Part shown: positions 7,121 through 15,413 of the stretch, piece after piece | Numbering within the stretch: the stretch's first letter is position 1 | Layout: every line of letters starts with the position of its first letter | Origin: CAUVKI01 sp963552605 | GTDB lineage: Bacteria; Bacillota; Clostridia; Tissierellales; Peptoniphilaceae | Reading direction: 5' to 3' | Length of the DNA stretch: 23,302 bases | NCBI GenBank assembly: GCA_963552605.1 | Contig: CAUVKI010000032.1 | Location: 1-23,302, forward strand | Made by a program: the position numbers and the translations under genes | The notes under the pieces: generated by a model | Seen by the model: the letters and a program-made list of their open reading frames with translations, nothing else | Told to the model about the DNA's origin: nothing | Databases searched by the model: none

Positions 7121-8066
7121 GGAAATTTTTAAATATGACAAATATCGTTTGGTCACAAGATCCGATTTTGACGGATTGGTGTGCGCAATGATATTGAAGG
7201 AAATGGGAATTCTTGAAGAAATAAAATTTGTGCACCCCAAAGATGTGCAGGACGGGACTATTGAACTTACAGACAGAGATATAACCACAAATCTTCCATA
7301 CGATTCGAGAACCGCAGTGGTGTTTGACCACCACGAGTCGGAAGAAACCAGAAACGCCGATGTTGATAAGAAAAACTATATTCTTGAAAGTGATGCGCCC
7401 AGTGCCGCAAGGGTGGTTTATAACTACTTCAAAAAGGAACATCCGGAAAAGCTTAAGAGAATAACCGAAGAAATTATGACGGCGGTTGACAGGGCGGACA
7501 GTGCGCAGTACACCAAAGAGGAAATTCTAAACCCTAAAGGCTGGGTGCTTTTAAATTTCATAATGGACGCACGCACAGGGCTTGGAAGATTTAAGGAATT
7601 TACCATATCTAATTATCAGCTGATGATGGAATTGATCGACAATTGCCTTGATCACGGAATAGAAGATGTGTTGGCTCTCTCCGATGTGAAAGAAAGGATT
7701 GATTTTTATTTCAAAGAGCAGGAAGCGTTTAAAGCACAGCTTGAGAATATTGTAAAAATCGACGGCAAGGTTTGCGTGATAGATCTGAGAGAACAGGAGA
7801 TAATCCATGCGGGAAATCGTTTTTATATATACGCAATGTATCCCGAAGTGGAAATTTCAATCCATGTGGCGTGGGGCTTTAAAAAGCAAAATACCGCTGT
7901 TATGATAGGCAAATCAATAGTAAACCGCAAATCGGATTTCGATATCGGAAAGCTCTGCCTAAAATACGGAGGGGGCGGACATAAAAATGCTGGAACCTGC
8001 CAAATCGACAATGAAAAAGCCGACGAAGTGATAAAAGAAATAGTTGCGGAGATAAACGGAGCATAA
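7113..8066 (+). CDS. DHH-family phosphoesterase
   Basis: A 317-aa protein with the N-terminal metal-binding motif TRSDFDG (D18, D20), the hallmark DHH in VVFDHHES (72-74), and a C-terminal DHHA1-type GGGGHKNAG (286-294). These define the DHH/DHHA1 superfamily, which includes NrnA-type oligoribonucleases, cyclic-dinucleotide phosphodiesterases and exopolyphosphatases. Which substrate it hydrolyses cannot be told here. The closest general look is the putative exopolyphosphatase-like group, which has no N-terminal PAS or membrane domains. A strong AGGAGG lies before the ATG, which overlaps murF by 8 nt. It is the last gene of the wall operon, ending in a terminator. Confidence 0.87.
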   Translation: MNKEIFKYDKYRLVTRSDFDGLVCAMILKEMGILEEIKFVHPKDVQDGTIELTDRDITTNLPYDSRTAVVFDHHESEETRNADVDKKNYILESDAPSAARVVYNYFKKEHPEKLKRITEEIMTAVDRADSAQYTKEEILNPKGWVLLNFIMDARTGLGRFKEFTISNYQLMMELIDNCLDHGIEDVLALSDVKERIDFYFKEQEAFKAQLENIVKIDGKVCVIDLREQEIIHAGNRFYIYAMYPEVEISIHVAWGFKKQNTAVMIGKSIVNRKSDFDIGKLCLKYGGGGHKNAGTCQIDNEKADEVIKEIVAEINGA

Positions 8067-8091
8067 AAACAGCCTTGCGGCTGTTTTTTTT
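8066..8091 (+). terminator. Rho-independent terminator of the ddl-murF unit
   Basis: Stem AACAGCC / GGCTGTT (core 8068-8074 and 8079-8085), loop TTGC, ending in a run of T to 8091. The A-rich 5' flank pairs with the T run. Confidence 0.93.
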
Positions 8092-8115
8092 CTGCGTAAA
8101 GATTTAAAATAATTT

Positions 8116-8146
8116 TTGTATAACCAGGAATTTGTAGTAATATAAT
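8116..8146 (+). promoter_or_regulatory. Probable promoter of the CofE-like / leucine-rich-repeat gene pair
   Basis: A perfect TATAAT at 8141-8146 lies 38 nt before the ATG at 8184. The best -35 is TTGTAT at 8116-8121, with a long 19-nt spacer, so the -35 is weak. The preceding terminator makes a new promoter necessary here. Confidence 0.5.
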
Positions 8147-8183
8147 AACGGTACGTTTATAAATTGGAAAGTGAGGAATTTTT

Positions 8184-9374
8184 ATGGCAAGAAATATAGG
8201 CACGGTGGCTAGGGGGATTCGCTGCCCGATCATTCGCAAGGGAGATGATTTATCCAAGATTGTAACCGAAAGCGTTATTGAAGCTGCAAAAAGTGACGGC
8301 TTTGAGCTGAAAGACAGAGATGTGGTGGGAATTACGGAATCAATAGTTGCTCGCAGCAGAGGGAATTATGCCTCCAAAGAGGCAATCGGAAAAGATGTGA
8401 GAAACAAACTCAAAGAAGGAACCGTGGGAGTTATTTTTCCAATCCTGTCTCGCAACCGATTTGCAGTTTGTTTGAGAGGAATTGCAAAAGGTGCGGATAA
8501 GATTATACTGATGCTTTCATATCCTGCCGATGAAGTGGGAAACAGGCTGTTATCCGATGAGCAGCTGGAAGAAAAAAACATAAATCCCCATTCCACAACC
8601 CTTACATTGAGTCAATTCAGAGAACTTTTCGGCGCTCCGCTTCACCCCTTTACGGGCGTGGATTATGTGAGTTATTATAAAAAACTGATTGAGGAAGAAG
8701 GAGCTGAGGCGGAAATTATATTCTCAAACGATGTATTTGAGATTTTAAATCACACAAACGATATTATCCACTGCGATATTCACACAAGGGAAAGAACTCG
8801 AAGACTCCTAAGAGCGAAAGGAGCAAATTCGTACGGATTGGACGAGATTTTAAACAGCTCCGTTGACGGCAGCGGATATAATTCAAAATATGGTCTGCTC
8901 GGCTCAAATAAGAGTACGGAAGAGAGCGTAAAATTATTTCCAAACGATTGCAATGATTTGGTGCGGGATATTCAAAAAAGCTTGCTAAGGGAGAGCGGAA
9001 AACATATAGAAGTTATGGTTTATGGAGACGGAGCTTTTAAAGATCCGGCAGGAAAGATTTGGGAATTTGCCGACCCCGTGGTTTCTCCAGCATATACCGA
9101 CGGACTTATGGGAGTTCCTAACGAGTTAAAACTCAAATATCTTGCGGACAACGACTTCAAGGATCTCAAGGGCGAAGCTCTCAAAAAAGCTGTTGCAGAA
9201 AAAATTAAAAACAAAGACGGCTCTCTTGTCGGGAAAATGGAATCCGAAGGAACGACTCCCAGAAAACTTACCGACCTTATCGGCTCGCTTTGTGATTTGG
9301 TGAGCGGTTCGGGAGATAAGGGAACTCCCATCGTGCTGGTTCAGGGCTATTTTGATAATTACATAAGTGAGTAA
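8184..9374 (+). CDS. CofE-like (F420-0:L-glutamate ligase family) protein
   Basis: A 396-aa soluble protein with GTGAGGAATTTTT before its ATG. The start (GTVARGIRCPIIRKGDDL), the segment DVVGITESIVARSRGNYAS and the stretch GVIFPILSRNRFAVCLRGIA match the F420_ligase fold (PF01996). In methanogens and actinobacteria this fold adds gamma-glutamates to coenzyme F420. Many Clostridia carry a roughly 400-aa version although they are not known to make F420. The acceptor here is therefore unknown; a folate-like or other glutamylated molecule is only a guess. No other F420 genes are in the window. The next gene starts 20 nt after the stop and is probably co-transcribed. Confidence 0.75.
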   Translation: MARNIGTVARGIRCPIIRKGDDLSKIVTESVIEAAKSDGFELKDRDVVGITESIVARSRGNYASKEAIGKDVRNKLKEGTVGVIFPILSRNRFAVCLRGIAKGADKIILMLSYPADEVGNRLLSDEQLEEKNINPHSTTLTLSQFRELFGAPLHPFTGVDYVSYYKKLIEEEGAEAEIIFSNDVFEILNHTNDIIHCDIHTRERTRRLLRAKGANSYGLDEILNSSVDGSGYNSKYGLLGSNKSTEESVKLFPNDCNDLVRDIQKSLLRESGKHIEVMVYGDGAFKDPAGKIWEFADPVVSPAYTDGLMGVPNELKLKYLADNDFKDLKGEALKKAVAEKIKNKDGSLVGKMESEGTTPRKLTDLIGSLCDLVSGSGDKGTPIVLVQGYFDNYISE

Positions 9375-9393
9375 AAGAAAGGGGATACTTAAA

Positions 9394-11016
9394 ATGAAAA
9401 CTTTAAAGACGCTTTTTTTCACGCTGTTGACGGTAATATTTATTCAGGGTATAAGCTCTTACGCTTTTTCTCCGTGGAGCGGAAATGTCAATACGGACGG
9501 AGTGCCGAAAGATAAGGTTTGGAAAATCTTATTCAACAAACCAATCCTTGAGACTTCAGTGAACTCCAGAAATTTTTTTGTGAAACTTAAAGGGAGCAAT
9601 GTGGACGACCCTGAGTTTCCCGTCAATTTAAATTTTGACGGGGTGAGTACGGTGAGAGTTATTCCAAAAATTGCTTATTCTCCCGATGCCGAATACACTC
9701 TCTATATCAAGGACGTTTATGCAAAAGATGCAGATGAAAAATTATCCAAACCGATTTCACTTGACTTTCGCATTGAGCGTTTGGATTACACGGAGGAAAA
9801 ATATTTTGATTTTGATCCCTCTATCGGAATGATTTTAAAATATCATAATGACGGACCCGATGTAGTATCAATTCCTAAGAGTATTTGGGGAGTCGAGGTG
9901 AAGAGCATAGCCTCCGGTGCTTTTGATAGGAGCAATGAAGAAAATAAACTGATTGAAGTAATAATCCCTTCAACGGTTAAGAGTATAGGCGACGGAGCTT
10001 TTTTTGGAAATAACATTCAATTCCTCAAGCTCGGAGAATCCGTGACCACCATAGGGAGAGGTGCTTTTGAAAAAAACAATATAACAAAGCTAATCATTCC
10101 CGACTCGGTTAAAGCAATCGAAAACAACGCATTTTGCGGCAATCCCATCTTTAACCTGAGACTTGGAAATTCAGTTCAAAGCATAGGCAACAGGGCATTT
10201 GAAGATCATAAACTCAAAAGTCTTGCGATACCCGATTCTGTTATGACCATAGGAGATTACGCCTTTATGAGCGGAGGTGTAAATAAGATAAAAGAGCGTT
10301 ATACTTTAAGTCATTTAACGCTTGGAAAGTCCGTAAGACAGATAGGGAAGGAAGTTTTTGCAAATCAATTGCTTGAGTCCGTTCAATTTCCAAAAACAAT
10401 TTATAAAATCGGAGACGGCGCTTTTCAAAACAACCCCATTAAAAAGGTTGACATTCCGGAAAATTCAGCGCTGGCATCAATCGGAGATTTTGCCTTCTCA
10501 GATAATAAACTGGAAGTTCTTTCACTTCCCGTTAATTGCAAGACCATAGGTGAGAAAGCTTTTTACAGGAATAATATTTCCCATATACGAATTGAAAAAA
10601 ATGTCACGAGTATAGGCTATATGGCTTTTGCGGAAAATAACATAACCTATCTTACGCTTCCTGATTCTCTTACCTCTTTAGGAACGAGATATGGTGAATC
10701 TTCAGCGTTCAGTTCAAATAAGATAAGAAATCTTACGCTTTCAAAAAATTTGACTGAAATACCTGAAAACGCATTTCAGAACAACTATATAGAGAGCTTG
10801 GAAATTCCCGAGGGAGTTCTTGAGATCAAAGCGGGAGCGTTTAGAAATCAAAATTCCTCTCTCACCTCTCTGAAGCTTCCCAAATCTCTTAGGTTTATAG
10901 AAAACAACGCATTCACAAATAATAGCTTACTAAGAGAAGTGAAGGTTTATAAAAATACCAAAATTGATTCAAGCGCATTCGATAAGGATTGCAAAATTGA
11001 AGTGATTGACAATTAA
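9394..11016 (+). CDS. Secreted leucine-rich-repeat protein, BspA type, with N-terminal Ig-like domain
   Basis: A 540-aa exported protein. The ATG at 9394 is preferred because AAAGGGG lies 9 nt upstream; a GTG at 9367 overlaps the previous gene. The signal peptide covers about residues 1-25 (KTLFFTLLTVIFIQGISSYA). Residues about 30-125 look like an SbsA/Big_5 Ig-like domain (WKILFNKPILE, YTLYIKDVYA). From about residue 150 to the end there are around 13 repeats of about 22 residues of the LRR_5 type, with the pattern L.L..SV..IG..AF..N. Such proteins mediate surface adhesion or host binding in BspA-bearing anaerobes. No LPxTG, SLH or other anchor is visible, so it is probably released or held non-covalently. 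Confidence 0.85.
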   Translation: MKTLKTLFFTLLTVIFIQGISSYAFSPWSGNVNTDGVPKDKVWKILFNKPILETSVNSRNFFVKLKGSNVDDPEFPVNLNFDGVSTVRVIPKIAYSPDAEYTLYIKDVYAKDADEKLSKPISLDFRIERLDYTEEKYFDFDPSIGMILKYHNDGPDVVSIPKSIWGVEVKSIASGAFDRSNEENKLIEVIIPSTVKSIGDGAFFGNNIQFLKLGESVTTIGRGAFEKNNITKLIIPDSVKAIENNAFCGNPIFNLRLGNSVQSIGNRAFEDHKLKSLAIPDSVMTIGDYAFMSGGVNKIKERYTLSHLTLGKSVRQIGKEVFANQLLESVQFPKTIYKIGDGAFQNNPIKKVDIPENSALASIGDFAFSDNKLEVLSLPVNCKTIGEKAFYRNNISHIRIEKNVTSIGYMAFAENNITYLTLPDSLTSLGTRYGESSAFSSNKIRNLTLSKNLTEIPENAFQNNYIESLEIPEGVLEIKAGAFRNQNSSLTSLKLPKSLRFIENNAFTNNSLLREVKVYKNTKIDSSAFDKDCKIEVIDN

Positions 11017-11045
11017 AAAACGCCCCTGCTTGGGGGTGTTTTTTT
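11015..11045. terminator. Bidirectional intrinsic terminator between convergent units
   Basis: A G+C stem (CGCCCC at 11021-11026 with GGGGTG at 11033-11038) is flanked by A6 on the left and T7 on the right. It terminates the rightward leucine-rich-repeat gene. Read leftwards it has T6 after the stem and can also end the leftward ABC operon, whose last stop is at 11131. Confidence 0.88.
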
Positions 11046-11130
11046 GTGTCGATAATACTCACGTTTTCTTTTTTAATTCATTCGATTTGTAAGATTAAAA
11101 CACTCTACAATAATGACAAAATTGCTTTCC

Positions 11131-12864
11131 CTAATTTTTCAGCGTCCAACCCGAAGTTTCTTCTCTTGAACGCAAAAAGTCTCTGTAAAGTCCTTCCTTG
11201 GTCGCAAGTTCGAAAGGATCTCCGTCCTGTACAACACGTCCCTCTTTCACTGCAATAATATGATCTGCATTTCTCACAGATTTAATGCGATGTGCAATCA
11301 TAATGACTGTCTTATTCTTCGTAAGTGATTCGATGGCGGAAAGAATTTCATGCTCATTCTCCGCATCAAGTGCGGAAGTCGCCTCATCCATGATGATAAT
11401 CGGCGAGTCCTTAAGGATCGCCCGTGCGATGGAAATTCTTTGTTTTTCTCCGCCGGAAAGGCTGCTGCCTCCTTCGTCCAGTATGGTATCATAGCCGTTA
11501 GGAAGCGATTGAATAAATTCATCGCAGCGTGCAGCTCTCGCAGCGGCTCGCACTTCTTCCGGACTTGCATTCGGCTTCCCGAACGCAATATTGTTAAAAA
11601 CACTGTCTTCAAAAAGGTAAACCTTTTGGAACACCATACTGATTCGTTTCATCAGTTCTTCATAATCCGCTTCACGGATATCCGTTCCGCCGATTTTGAT
11701 ACTTCCGGAATTTACATCACGAAACCTCGGAATCAACTCGCAAAGAGTTGTTTTTCCCGAACCGGAAGGTCCGATTACCGCCGTCAACGAATGCTCTTTG
11801 ATTTTAGCGGAAACATCGTGAAGAACCTCATTATCCCCATAGGAAAAACTCACATTTTCGAGCACAATATCATTCGTTCCAATCGGCTTAGGCTTGTCAT
11901 TCCACTTCATCTTCTCCGCAGACTCCACCGCCGCTATTTCGCTCAACCCGCTGTCAAGAAGCCCAATCATCGAAAGAATGGAACCGGCTTGATTTAACGA
12001 CATATACACCATAAAACTGAACACCGACAGCATAACGGTCTTTACAAGTGTAATTTCGCCCACCCGATACAGCCAAAGTGCACAGACGAATATCAACATT
12101 TCAAATACCGCTACAACCAGTCTGCTCAAAAACTGAGAAGGCATTGATTTGTTGGTCAGATTGATATTTGCGTCTTTACTGCCGTTGATAGCATCATTAA
12201 GTTCCGCGTTCCCCTCTTTAACACTGAACGCTTTGGTCACTTTAATGCCCTGAAGAAAAGTGAGTGTAGCTTCTGCAAGGGTACTCTGCGCTTTCTGAAG
12301 AGACGGTGCATTCTTCTTAGAAACTTTCATCTGAAGATCCACCGTCATAAGATACAGAACCATACCGATAACGGTCAAAATTCCGATATGCCATTCATAA
12401 AAACAGATTGCAATGAACATAGCAAAAGCACTGAAAAAGCCCGAAGCTGTGGTGATCATTGCCATAGTCGCACCTGTTTCAACACCGCTTAAAGTGGTTG
12501 TCAGTGTTGCAACAATTTTACCGGATGCGTTATTATTGAAAAATCCAAGAGGAAGCATTTTCAAAAAATTTCCCAGCCCTATTCTCTTATCCGCCGTCAT
12601 ATAGAAGCCGATTGCCACACTGCCGGAACTCTCAATAAATGAGGTAAAAAAACTTCCGCCCGCACATAATGCCGTCAGTATGATTATGTTCCGAATTGCA
12701 GATCCTGCTGGAGCTCCGTTTGTTATCACATCAATTGCGAGCGTAATCGCAATCAATTGAGTGATACCGACAAAAGCACGAATAAGAGACATAATCAGAG
12801 TAACCGCAAAAGTTCCATGCTGATTTTCACTGAATTTCCAGAGCGTTTTAAATGTATTTATCAC
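11131..12864 (-). CDS. ABC half-transporter (exporter fold, membrane domain + ATPase), second of a pair
   Basis: A 577-aa fused protein. The GTG at 12864-12862 is chosen because GGGAGG lies 7 nt upstream, and it overlaps the stop of the preceding gene as GTGA. The N-terminal 310 residues hold about six membrane segments. The ATPase has Walker A GPSGSGKTT (365-373), the signature LSGGEKQR, Walker B IIIMDEATSALD and a switch His in MIAHR. It is most likely the heterodimer partner of the protein at 12861-14750. Exporter-fold pairs next to ECF genes recall YbtP/YbtQ or IrtA/IrtB, which import metal chelates, but drug or peptide export is equally compatible with the fold. No peptidase or substrate-binding domain is fused. 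Confidence 0.87.
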   Translation of the reverse strand: MINTFKTLWKFSENQHGTFAVTLIMSLIRAFVGITQLIAITLAIDVITNGAPAGSAIRNIIILTALCAGGSFFTSFIESSGSVAIGFYMTADKRIGLGNFLKMLPLGFFNNNASGKIVATLTTTLSGVETGATMAMITTASGFFSAFAMFIAICFYEWHIGILTVIGMVLYLMTVDLQMKVSKKNAPSLQKAQSTLAEATLTFLQGIKVTKAFSVKEGNAELNDAINGSKDANINLTNKSMPSQFLSRLVVAVFEMLIFVCALWLYRVGEITLVKTVMLSVFSFMVYMSLNQAGSILSMIGLLDSGLSEIAAVESAEKMKWNDKPKPIGTNDIVLENVSFSYGDNEVLHDVSAKIKEHSLTAVIGPSGSGKTTLCELIPRFRDVNSGSIKIGGTDIREADYEELMKRISMVFQKVYLFEDSVFNNIAFGKPNASPEEVRAAARAARCDEFIQSLPNGYDTILDEGGSSLSGGEKQRISIARAILKDSPIIIMDEATSALDAENEHEILSAIESLTKNKTVIMIAHRIKSVRNADHIIAVKEGRVVQDGDPFELATKEGLYRDFLRSREETSGWTLKN

Positions 12865-14750
12865 TTTGAACCTCCCAAAGCGGCTTCCTCCGATTCCTGA
12901 TCTTCTTCCGAAAGCATCCACATCATACGGTAGTCCGAACAGGACGCCATCAATTCCTCATGCGTTCCCATATGCTCTATGCGCCCGTTTTTCACATAAA
13001 AAATTCTGTCCGCGTCTTTAACCGTCAAAAGTCTGTGCGCAATAACAATCAGTGTCTTTCCTTTTGCAGCTGCGGAAAGCGAAGCTTGAATTGCGGCTTC
13101 ATTCTCAGGGTCGGCACTTGCGGTAGCTTCATCTAAAATCATTATCGGCGCATTTTTCATCATCGCCCGTGCAATAGTAATCCTCTGTCTTTCTCCGCCG
13201 GACAATCGACCTCCACTCGAACCCGCCATGGTTTCATAGCCATTCGGAAGTGACAAAATGAACTCGTGACAGCCGACCTTCTTCGCAGCTTCTTCAACCT
13301 CCTCATCTGTAGCGGAGGGAACCCCCAGACGAATATTATCCCTGATTGTTTTGTCAAATAAAAAAGTGTCCTGATCGACAAAAGCAATCTTCGCATTAAG
13401 AGCTTCCTGTGTATATTTCCGCATATCACGACCGCCGATACTTATGTTTCCTTCGCTCGGATCCCAATATCCTGCGATAAGCTTACCGAGTGTGGATTTT
13501 CCGCTTCCCGACGGACCTACAAAGGCGATCATACTGCCGTCCTTAATTTCTAAAGACACTCCATCAACCACTTTCTTTTCCGTTGTTCCTACATCACCGC
13601 CCACAGCATTTTTTACGGATTTGCCATAGGAGAAGCTGACGTCATTAAATACAATATCATTGTTTTCAAATACGGTTTCTTTCCCTCTTTCAAGCTCCGG
13701 ATAATTCAACACATCACGAATTTCCTTGGCATTTGTCCCCATCTGCGCAGCCTGATCGACATATGAAGAAGCCGTTATAAGCGGCGTGAAAATCCCGAAC
13801 GAAAGCACAATGAGAAGGAAAAACATCGGTGTTTCCAAACTCCCGCCATTCCAGAATATCAGCCCGAAAATCAACACCGGAAAGATGGAAAACGGTGCAA
13901 TTGCCATTCCTAGGGAGGAATATATCTGCGTCTCCTTCATCCAGTGCACGTTATAATCCGCATGCCCTCTAACTGCGTCTTTATACTTATGATAGCTTTC
14001 CTCTGTCTTTCCGAAATTTTTAATTACTTCAATTCCGTTTACAAATTCAACGATGGCTTGGTTCATTCCTTTTGCCGCTTTGATTTGCCCCTGAAATTTT
14101 TGTTCATAACCGTTCATCATTCCCATACTGACTGAGAGTCCCAATATAATCCAAACGGTCATAGCAAGCGCAACTCTCCAGTCAATAAAGAACATCCAAA
14201 TAACCAAAAAAGCAGGTCCCAAGAGATTACCGGTCATTTCCGGAAGCATGTGCGCCAATGTTTTCTCAATTCCTTCGATATTGTCCACAAGCATAGTTTT
14301 AAGCCTACCGCTGCCGTTTTCCTCGAAATAACCGAGAGGCAATCTCAACATCTTTTCTGCAAGGCAGCTTCGAATATCCCTGAGCGTTTTGTATGCCGCT
14401 TGGTGCGAAATCCAAGTGGAAATGTTAAGCATAATCCCGCTTCCCATCTTGCACAAACCGAGAAAAACACAAAGCTTAATCACCCTGTCCCAGACAATCG
14501 ACGATGCAAAAAGCTCTACAACAATCTTTCCCGCAAAAATATATGCACCGACATTCAACAGCACCGAAAAAATACTGATAATAACCGACAAAGCATATCC
14601 GCCGTTGTATGGACGCATAAATACGCCGAGTTCCTTAAAAAAGGATGCCGATTCTTTATTACTTTCCTTTCCGTCTTTTTTTGGCAACTCCTCCGCTTCT
14701 AAATCCGTCGTGCCTACTTGGCTTTGATACTGTTCAGTCTTCATCTTCAT
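12861..14750 (-). CDS. ABC half-transporter (exporter fold, membrane domain + ATPase), first of a pair
   Basis: A 629-aa protein with a charged cytoplasmic N-terminus (about 1-35), a six-segment membrane domain (about 50-335) and an ATPase. Walker A is GPSGSGKST (412-420), the signature LSGGERQR starts at 516, and Walker B leads into DEATASADPENE (540-551). The usual SALD after Walker B is replaced by SADPE, a variant I associate with the YbtPQ/IrtAB siderophore-importer type of half-transporters. It overlaps the S-component gene by 17 nt and its partner by 4 nt, so the proteins are translated together. ATG 14744 is an alternative start with better ribosome-binding-site spacing. Confidence 0.87.
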   Translation of the reverse strand: MKMKTEQYQSQVGTTDLEAEELPKKDGKESNKESASFFKELGVFMRPYNGGYALSVIISIFSVLLNVGAYIFAGKIVVELFASSIVWDRVIKLCVFLGLCKMGSGIMLNISTWISHQAAYKTLRDIRSCLAEKMLRLPLGYFEENGSGRLKTMLVDNIEGIEKTLAHMLPEMTGNLLGPAFLVIWMFFIDWRVALAMTVWIILGLSVSMGMMNGYEQKFQGQIKAAKGMNQAIVEFVNGIEVIKNFGKTEESYHKYKDAVRGHADYNVHWMKETQIYSSLGMAIAPFSIFPVLIFGLIFWNGGSLETPMFFLLIVLSFGIFTPLITASSYVDQAAQMGTNAKEIRDVLNYPELERGKETVFENNDIVFNDVSFSYGKSVKNAVGGDVGTTEKKVVDGVSLEIKDGSMIAFVGPSGSGKSTLGKLIAGYWDPSEGNISIGGRDMRKYTQEALNAKIAFVDQDTFLFDKTIRDNIRLGVPSATDEEVEEAAKKVGCHEFILSLPNGYETMAGSSGGRLSGGERQRITIARAMMKNAPIMILDEATASADPENEAAIQASLSAAAKGKTLIVIAHRLLTVKDADRIFYVKNGRIEHMGTHEELMASCSDYRMMWMLSEEDQESEEAALGGSK

Positions 14751-15336
14751 GAGCTCCTTCAGCCTTCAGAATATGTTTTCTTACCACACGCTTTCCCATC
14801 AGGGAACCGACAAAGGCAACCGCCGCCGTTGCGAGAAGCAGAACAATCCAACCCCATGACATAATAGAGTGCCCTGCGCTGATGACAACGGACTTCACCT
14901 CATCGGAAGTTTTTACACCCATCATTTCTATAGTTTTATTGAGAGCGAACACATAGGGATAAACCGTACTTCCGAAACACATTCCCACCTGCTGAAGAAT
15001 ATAGCTTATAGTCAATCCTTTCATATTCCCGTAGCCGGTTTTAGATAAAATAATTTCAGAAATAATGCCGGCAACCACATAAAGCAGTGTGTATGGAAGA
15101 TAGAAGCCGATAACGCCCTGAATTATGCAATAAATTAGGATTGCTCCTTTCTTTCGCACTTTTACACCGATGGTGAACACGACCATACCGTAAAACAGAG
15201 CATAAAAGATCGGCATGAGAAGTAATGTCACCGGTGTTGCATACAGGAATGATCCCAGTGCAAAAACTGCAATGTTAATCAATGACAAAAGTACAACAGT
15301 GATAATGTCTTTTGTTTTTAATGTGGTTGTTTCCAT
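14734..15336 (-). CDS. ECF transporter S component, MptD/Trep_Strep type
   Basis: A 200-aa very hydrophobic protein with five to six membrane segments. ATG 15336 is chosen for AAAGGAG 6 nt upstream; a TTG six bases earlier is possible. Features include SLINIAVFALGSFLYATPVT near the N-terminus, YALFYGMVVFTIGVKVRKKGA, IQGVIGFYLPYTLLYVVAGI and a basic C-terminal KRVVRKHILK tail. These fit the putative S-component family TIGR02185 (Trep_Strep/MptD), which binds the substrate of an energy-coupling-factor transporter. The substrate of this family is not fixed by sequence. Its neighbours supply a complete ECF module upstream and two ABC half-transporters downstream. Confidence 0.8.
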   Translation of the reverse strand: METTTLKTKDIITVVLLSLINIAVFALGSFLYATPVTLLLMPIFYALFYGMVVFTIGVKVRKKGAILIYCIIQGVIGFYLPYTLLYVVAGIISEIILSKTGYGNMKGLTISYILQQVGMCFGSTVYPYVFALNKTIEMMGVKTSDEVKSVVISAGHSIMSWGWIVLLLATAAVAFVGSLMGKRVVRKHILKAEGAHEDED

Positions 15337-15413
15337 TTCCAACTCCTTTCAACAATTCAACTTGCAATAAATTAAAATATAAGTTATGCCCATTCAGTGT
15401 CCGTAAAATTGCC

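Noticed and set aside
11350..11997. 215-codon open frame on the plus strand
   Set aside because: It is antisense to a clearly coding ABC half-transporter ATPase region; no ribosome binding site and no recognisable protein.
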